Of a DNA stretch of 8,440 nucleotides, positions 4,348 through 8,440 are shown one piece after another. The translations under genes were made by a program, and so were the position numbers. Origin of the DNA: an uncultured Bacteroidales bacterium (GTDB lineage Bacteria > Bacteroidota > Bacteroidia > Bacteroidales > UBA932); the NCBI GenBank assembly GCA_902461985.1, contig CABQAB010000079.1, positions 1 to 8,440 of the forward strand. Reading direction: 5' to 3'. The notes below the pieces were generated by a model. The model did no database searches and was not told where the DNA came from. It worked only from the letters and a program-made list of their open reading frames with translations. Numbering within the stretch: the stretch's first letter is position 1; every line of letters starts with the position of its first letter.

Positions 4348-7300
4348 ATGAAAAACAGACTTATTCTCGCTTTGGCGGCGATGTTCCTCAGCCTCTCGGC
4401 GTTTGCCCAGACAGGAGGCGTCAAGGCTACGGTCGTGAACCGTGCAGGAAGAGTGCCGGTTGCGAATGCCAAAGTCCTCATCGTGGACTCCGAAGCAAAC
4501 GTAATCGTCGATTCACATTCCAACTCAGACGGAACGTTCCTTTACGAAGGCCTTGCGGACGGCAGCTACAGAATGACTGTCTCTGCAAACGGATTCATGC
4601 CTTCCTACATCAACCTCGTGATCGAGGGCTATGTGAAAGACCTTATTTTCGTATCTCTCGTCAGCGAGCAGGCAACCAATGATGTGGATGCTTCCGCTTT
4701 TGCCGAATTCGATATGGAAGATTCAGGCTACACCGATTCCCCTGCAATCCTTTTCGGTGCCAATGACCCTTACAACAGAATCGTGGGCTATGGTTTCAGC
4801 GACGTAAGGTTCAAGAACAGGGGCTACAACAGTGAGACCCAGGACGTGCTCCTGGCCGGCGTGAAAATGAACGATGCGATAACAGGCTATGCTCCCTTCT
4901 CGCTGTGGAGCGGTCTGAACGAGGCGACCCGCGCAAAGGAGAGCACCATAGGCACTGAAACTTCCGACTATGCTTTCGGAGGTTACAACGGTGTGACCAA
5001 CATTCTCGCCAACCCGAGTTCAGTGCGTCCTGGCTGGAGGTTCAGCCTCCTCACCAACTCGGCCCTCTACCGTCTCAGGCTCATGGCCAACTATGCTTCC
5101 GGCGAGCTCGACAACGGCTGGTCTTTCGCAGCCAACGTGTCCGCGAGACTTGGCGGAAACGACTGGGTGAAGGGTGTCTACTACCGCAGTTTCGGATATT
5201 ACCTCGGTGCGGAGAAGAAATTCAGTCCGGAGCACCGTCTCTCTTTCATGGTTATGGCGGCTCCGGGACAGAGGGGCGCACAGAATGCTTCCACTCAGGA
5301 GGTGTATGATCTGATGGGAGACAATATGTATAACTCCAACTGGGGCTATCAGAACGGCAAGGTCCGCAACTCCCGCGTCCGCAATACACATGAGCCTATA
5401 TTCATCGTAAAATATACGGCCAACCCTCTCGAAAACCTCGAAACCAACGTGACCCTCCTCTACAGGACAGGCAAGAACGGTTATTCGGCTTTAGACTGGT
5501 ACGATGCGGCCGATCCTCGTTCCGACTACTACCGCAACCTTCCGAGCTATTTCTATAACGAGGACCCGAACTGGGGCCGGAACAACATTGACAAGTTCAA
5601 TATAGCCACCGAGGCATGGAAAACAGACGCCACCATCCAGCATCTGGACTGGGACAGGCTCTACAACGTGAACTACAACGCTGAGGACGGACGGTCACGC
5701 TATGTGCAGGAAGAGAGGCGCACGGACCAGAACGACTTCAACGTAGCGGCAAACGTGAAATGGGCTGCAAATAACTGGTTCACCCTCACCGGCGGTCTCA
5801 ATGCGAAAATCAACCGCACTGAATATTACAAGACCATCAAGGACCTCCTCGGCGGCGAGTACTTCCTCAATACGGACAACTTCTCCGAGCGTGACTTCGC
5901 ATTCTCCAAGGAGATGATTCAGAACGACTTGGACTACTATCTCGAAAACGGTTCCGCGCAGAAACTCAAGAAAGGCGACAAGTACGGCTATGACTACTAT
6001 GCGCAGGTTCGCAAAGGGGATGTGTGGGCCGACGCACGTTTCAATCACGGCGGACTGAAAGCCAATGTGGGCGCAAGATTGGGCGTTTCGTCTTTCTGGA
6101 GAGAAGGACTGGTGAGAAAAGGTATTTTCGCAGGTCTGGACGAGTACGGCGAGCCTTACGAAATCAATGATATCAACGGCAATCCGGTATCCCTTTCTCC
6201 TAAGGACGAGAACGGGGAATATATAACCTCAAAGGGCAGGTCAAAGACTTCTACGTTCCTGACCTACGCAGTGAAAGCCCATGCGGAATACAATTTCCTC
6301 GGTGGACACCGCGTCTACGGCAACTTCGGATGGTTCAGCGACGCCCCTACTTTCCAGCAGTCGTTCCTTTCTCCGCGTACCCGCAACTCTTTGGTTCCGA
6401 ACCTTAAGAACATCAAGACCGCTTCGGCTGACATTAACTACCAGTGGAGCGCAAACGGATTTGACATCAGGCTCACCGGATTCTGGACAAAGATTATGGA
6501 TGACACATATCTGAGGAGTTTCTATGACGATTCCCAGAACTCATTCACCAACTTCGCGCTTGCAGGCATCGACAAGAGGCACATGGGACTGGAGTTGGGA
6601 TTCAAGCTTCCTCTCGGAGTGCAGGGACTCAGTCTCCAGGGTGCATTGAGCTGGGGTGAGTATATCTATACTTCCACTCCTACGATGTACCAGACTTTCG
6701 ACAACAGTGCGGAACTGGTTGAGGACACTTACAACAAACCTGTCGTATATTGGGCAAGCAGTCCTGTCTACAAAATCAAGGACAATCTGAGCATCTCCCA
6801 GCAGGAGACGATGCTCAAGTCAACCATCGTTCCTACTGACTGTTTTGAGACGGATGAAAACGGCAACTTTGTGGTTGAAAAGGTGCAGAAGCATCATGTG
6901 CCTTCCACTCCTCAGTTGGCTGCGAACTTAGCGTTGAACTACCGCACCAATTCATACTGGTTCTTCACTCTCGGAGCGAATGTCTACGCGTTCTCATATC
7001 TTGACATGAACCCTCTTTACAGGACCATGAAAGCGGCTGCAGGCCCGGACAGCAAGATGGACGACCTCTACATCGCCGAGCATCAGAACGGCTGGCTGCT
7101 GAATGAAGAATATGTGGCCAAAGGCCTTACTCCGGGCGAAATCAACTATATGACACAGCAGGAGATGTTCAAGCCGGCTGTGGTGATGAACCTGAGCGTG
7201 GGCAAGTCATGGTATATCCACAGGACATATAACCTCGGATTCTCCCTCGAAGTCAAGAATCTTCTCAACAACCGCAACGTCAGGACTGGCGGTTACGAGC

Positions 7301-7410
7301 AGACAAGGCTCGCAGACAGCGAAGATTTTACTAACTATTACAAGTTTGACTCCAAGTATTTCTATATGCAGGGTGTGAACTATATGTTGAACCTTTATTT
7401 CAGATTCTAA
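4348..7410 (+). CDS. TonB-dependent outer-membrane receptor with carboxypeptidase-regulatory-like N-terminus
   Basis: 1020 residues, a full-length receptor. A type I signal peptide is probably cleaved after AFA (residue 20). Residues about 24-105 are a carboxypeptidase regulatory-like beta-sandwich (VKATVVN...VPVANAKVLIVD, SNSDGTFLYEGLADGSYRMTVSANGF). Residues about 128-220 are the plug: SDVRFKNRGYNSE, QDVLLAGVKMND, YAPFSLWSGLNEATRA, FGGYNGVTNI. The remainder is a beta-barrel rich in alternating aromatic strands, closing with the terminal strand GVNYMLNLYFRF, whose final Phe is the usual outer-membrane assembly signal. No STN domain is visible. Such receptors import large substrates across the outer membrane using TonB-ExbBD energy. 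No SusD gene follows; instead the DUF5689 lipoprotein starts 2 nt downstream, so the pair is almost certainly co-translated. Cargo is inferred to be a nucleic-acid breakdown product from the two nuclease genes upstream. Confidence 0.93.
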   Translation: MKNRLILALAAMFLSLSAFAQTGGVKATVVNRAGRVPVANAKVLIVDSEANVIVDSHSNSDGTFLYEGLADGSYRMTVSANGFMPSYINLVIEGYVKDLIFVSLVSEQATNDVDASAFAEFDMEDSGYTDSPAILFGANDPYNRIVGYGFSDVRFKNRGYNSETQDVLLAGVKMNDAITGYAPFSLWSGLNEATRAKESTIGTETSDYAFGGYNGVTNILANPSSVRPGWRFSLLTNSALYRLRLMANYASGELDNGWSFAANVSARLGGNDWVKGVYYRSFGYYLGAEKKFSPEHRLSFMVMAAPGQRGAQNASTQEVYDLMGDNMYNSNWGYQNGKVRNSRVRNTHEPIFIVKYTANPLENLETNVTLLYRTGKNGYSALDWYDAADPRSDYYRNLPSYFYNEDPNWGRNNIDKFNIATEAWKTDATIQHLDWDRLYNVNYNAEDGRSRYVQEERRTDQNDFNVAANVKWAANNWFTLTGGLNAKINRTEYYKTIKDLLGGEYFLNTDNFSERDFAFSKEMIQNDLDYYLENGSAQKLKKGDKYGYDYYAQVRKGDVWADARFNHGGLKANVGARLGVSSFWREGLVRKGIFAGLDEYGEPYEINDINGNPVSLSPKDENGEYITSKGRSKTSTFLTYAVKAHAEYNFLGGHRVYGNFGWFSDAPTFQQSFLSPRTRNSLVPNLKNIKTASADINYQWSANGFDIRLTGFWTKIMDDTYLRSFYDDSQNSFTNFALAGIDKRHMGLELGFKLPLGVQGLSLQGALSWGEYIYTSTPTMYQTFDNSAELVEDTYNKPVVYWASSPVYKIKDNLSISQQETMLKSTIVPTDCFETDENGNFVVEKVQKHHVPSTPQLAANLALNYRTNSYWFFTLGANVYAFSYLDMNPLYRTMKAAAGPDSKMDDLYIAEHQNGWLLNEEYVAKGLTPGEINYMTQQEMFKPAVVMNLSVGKSWYIHRTYNLGFSLEVKNLLNNRNVRTGGYEQTRLADSEDFTNYYKFDSKYFYMQGVNYMLNLYFRF

Positions 7411-7412
7411 TT

Positions 7413-8432
7413 ATGAGCAGAAGATTTTCATATATTCTGGCTGCTGCGGCCATGATGCTGTCAGTTGCATGTGAAGAGTTCCAGCCTGTTTTCACGGGGA
7501 CTTATCCCAACCCTCCGGCGAATTCTGAGAACGGCGTTTTCGACCCTTCAGTGATTCCGTCTGACAAGCTCGTGACAATCAAGGAACTGGCCGGACGTTT
7601 CAAGCAGGCGGCTGCCGAAGCGAGCGTCACTGACTTCAGCGTGTGGAGCTGGACGGTTTCCGAGGAACTCTGGGTGAAGGGACGTATCACCACTTCTGAC
7701 CGTTCGGGCAATTTTTACAAGTCCCTTTATATTCAGGATGCTGCTGACGGCCCTGGAATCGAGGTGAAATTGGGAAGAAACTCCCTTTATAACGAATATA
7801 AGCTCGGCCAGGAGATTTATATCAGTCTGGACGGACTTGCTGTCGGTGAATATGGCTGGAAATCAGGTAATTATGCCGGGGAGGGCATGGTGCAGATAGG
7901 TGCTTCCGACCCGTCCGGAAAATATGCGACTTCCTACATCGAACACCAGTATCTCATCAACAGCCATGTGTTCAAGGGAGATCCCTCTGACATACAGATA
8001 GTGAAACCGAGGGTGGTCAAGGCTTCCGAACTTCCAGCCATTTCCAAGGCTACTACCAATGAGGATTCATGGAGGGTCAGGGATCAGACCCAGGCCGATA
8101 ATGCCAACATCGGTGCTCTGATTACTCTTGAGGACCTCAGCTATGGGGACGAGATTTTCGCATTGCTCTATATCCGCGGCACTGAGTCGAACAAGAACTC
8201 GTCAAACAGGATTTTCCTTTCTGACGTCACATGGAATGTTGATACATGGGCCATATCAAAGACAGGCTTCAAGAAGCATATCATGGAGGGAGACTGGGAT
8301 TCGGCTGCTGTGGGCAATTCAGGCCAGGGCGACGGCACTACTCTTCTCGATGTAAAGGATGAACTGCTGAAGAATGTGAATGCCTATTCGGTGAGTCAGT
8401 ATTTCGAGATGCCGGGCCGGTGCCGGCCTTGA
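7413..8432 (+). CDS. DUF5689-type OB-fold lipoprotein, probably cut short by a frameshift
   Basis: 339 codons as read. The lipobox LSVAC gives Cys20, followed by EEFQP, so a surface or outer-membrane lipoprotein is likely. Residues about 50-65 (DKLVTIKELAGRF) and 86-165 (LWVKGRITTSDRSGNFYKSLYIQD, then GIEVKLGRNSLYNEYKLGQEIYISLDGL, GMVQIGA) are the DUF5689 pattern, an OB-fold-like module common beside TonB-dependent receptors in Bacteroidota. Residues 190-330 continue as a beta-rich region. The gene starts 2 nt after the receptor stop, in the position SusD has in sugar loci, so it may be the receptor's surface partner. The last residues (PGRCRP) look unlike a natural end. The +1 frame from about 8412 reads AGAGLDFV and is open to the window edge, so the true protein probably continues beyond 8440. 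DUF5689 call is fairly firm; role is inferred. Confidence 0.82.
   Translation: MSRRFSYILAAAAMMLSVACEEFQPVFTGTYPNPPANSENGVFDPSVIPSDKLVTIKELAGRFKQAAAEASVTDFSVWSWTVSEELWVKGRITTSDRSGNFYKSLYIQDAADGPGIEVKLGRNSLYNEYKLGQEIYISLDGLAVGEYGWKSGNYAGEGMVQIGASDPSGKYATSYIEHQYLINSHVFKGDPSDIQIVKPRVVKASELPAISKATTNEDSWRVRDQTQADNANIGALITLEDLSYGDEIFALLYIRGTESNKNSSNRIFLSDVTWNVDTWAISKTGFKKHIMEGDWDSAAVGNSGQGDGTTLLDVKDELLKNVNAYSVSQYFEMPGRCRP
8415..8428. repeat. GC-rich inverted repeat at the suspected frameshift
   Basis: GGCCGG (8415-8420) and CCGGCC (8423-8428) are perfect inverted repeats separated by TG. This is the most GC-rich local stretch in the last gene and lies exactly where the reading frame appears to break, a place where polymerase slippage, an assembly error or a real indel is likely. 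Confidence 0.7.
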
Positions 8433-8440
8433 TTTCGTAG

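Noticed and set aside
5020..6048. Antisense frames opposite the receptor barrel (5020-5391 and 5695-6048)
   Set aside because: The sense strand is an unbroken TonB-receptor barrel; the antisense products are low-complexity and unrecognisable.
4348..8432. Classical SusC/SusD pair
   Set aside because: The lipoprotein after the receptor lacks the tetratricopeptide-rich helical character of SusD and instead shows the beta-rich DUF5689 pattern.

Overview
The window looks like chromosomal DNA from a Bacteroidales-type member of the Bacteroidota. Support comes from lipoproteins with BACON-type domains and short acidic export signals after the lipobox cysteine, a TonB-dependent receptor with an N-terminal carboxypeptidase-regulatory-like domain, a DUF5689-type lipoprotein, a clear TAnnTTTG promoter, and A-rich leaders without Shine-Dalgarno sequences. 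The genus cannot be fixed from sequence alone; base composition is about half GC by eye, which suits an uncultured gut Bacteroidales lineage.

Layout, all on the + strand. Positions 1-303 hold the C-terminal end of ribF (riboflavin kinase/FAD synthetase), closed by a hairpin overlapping its stop. A Bacteroidota promoter at 332-362 drives the next block. 406-1833 encodes a surface lipoprotein (BACON, OB-fold-like region, second Ig-like domain, unassigned C-terminal domain). A strong GC-rich hairpin (1863-1896) follows. 1917-3065 encodes a lipoprotein nuclease of the NUC1 (beta-beta-alpha metal) family with a BACON-like N-terminus. 3179-4258 encodes a secreted endonuclease/exonuclease/phosphatase (EEP) family enzyme flanked by two inverted copies of a palindromic intergenic repeat. 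4348-7410 encodes a TonB-dependent receptor, and 2 nt later 7413-8432 encodes a DUF5689-type lipoprotein whose end looks frameshifted.

The five genes from 406 onward read as one functional unit. Two unrelated extracytoplasmic nucleases or phosphoesterases stand next to an outer-membrane active transporter and two lipoproteins with OB-fold-like regions. The simplest inference is a nucleic-acid (extracellular DNA/RNA or nucleotide) capture, digestion and import locus, built like a polysaccharide utilization locus but with nucleases in place of glycosidases and a DUF5689 lipoprotein in place of SusD. The substrate is inferred from enzyme families and gene order.
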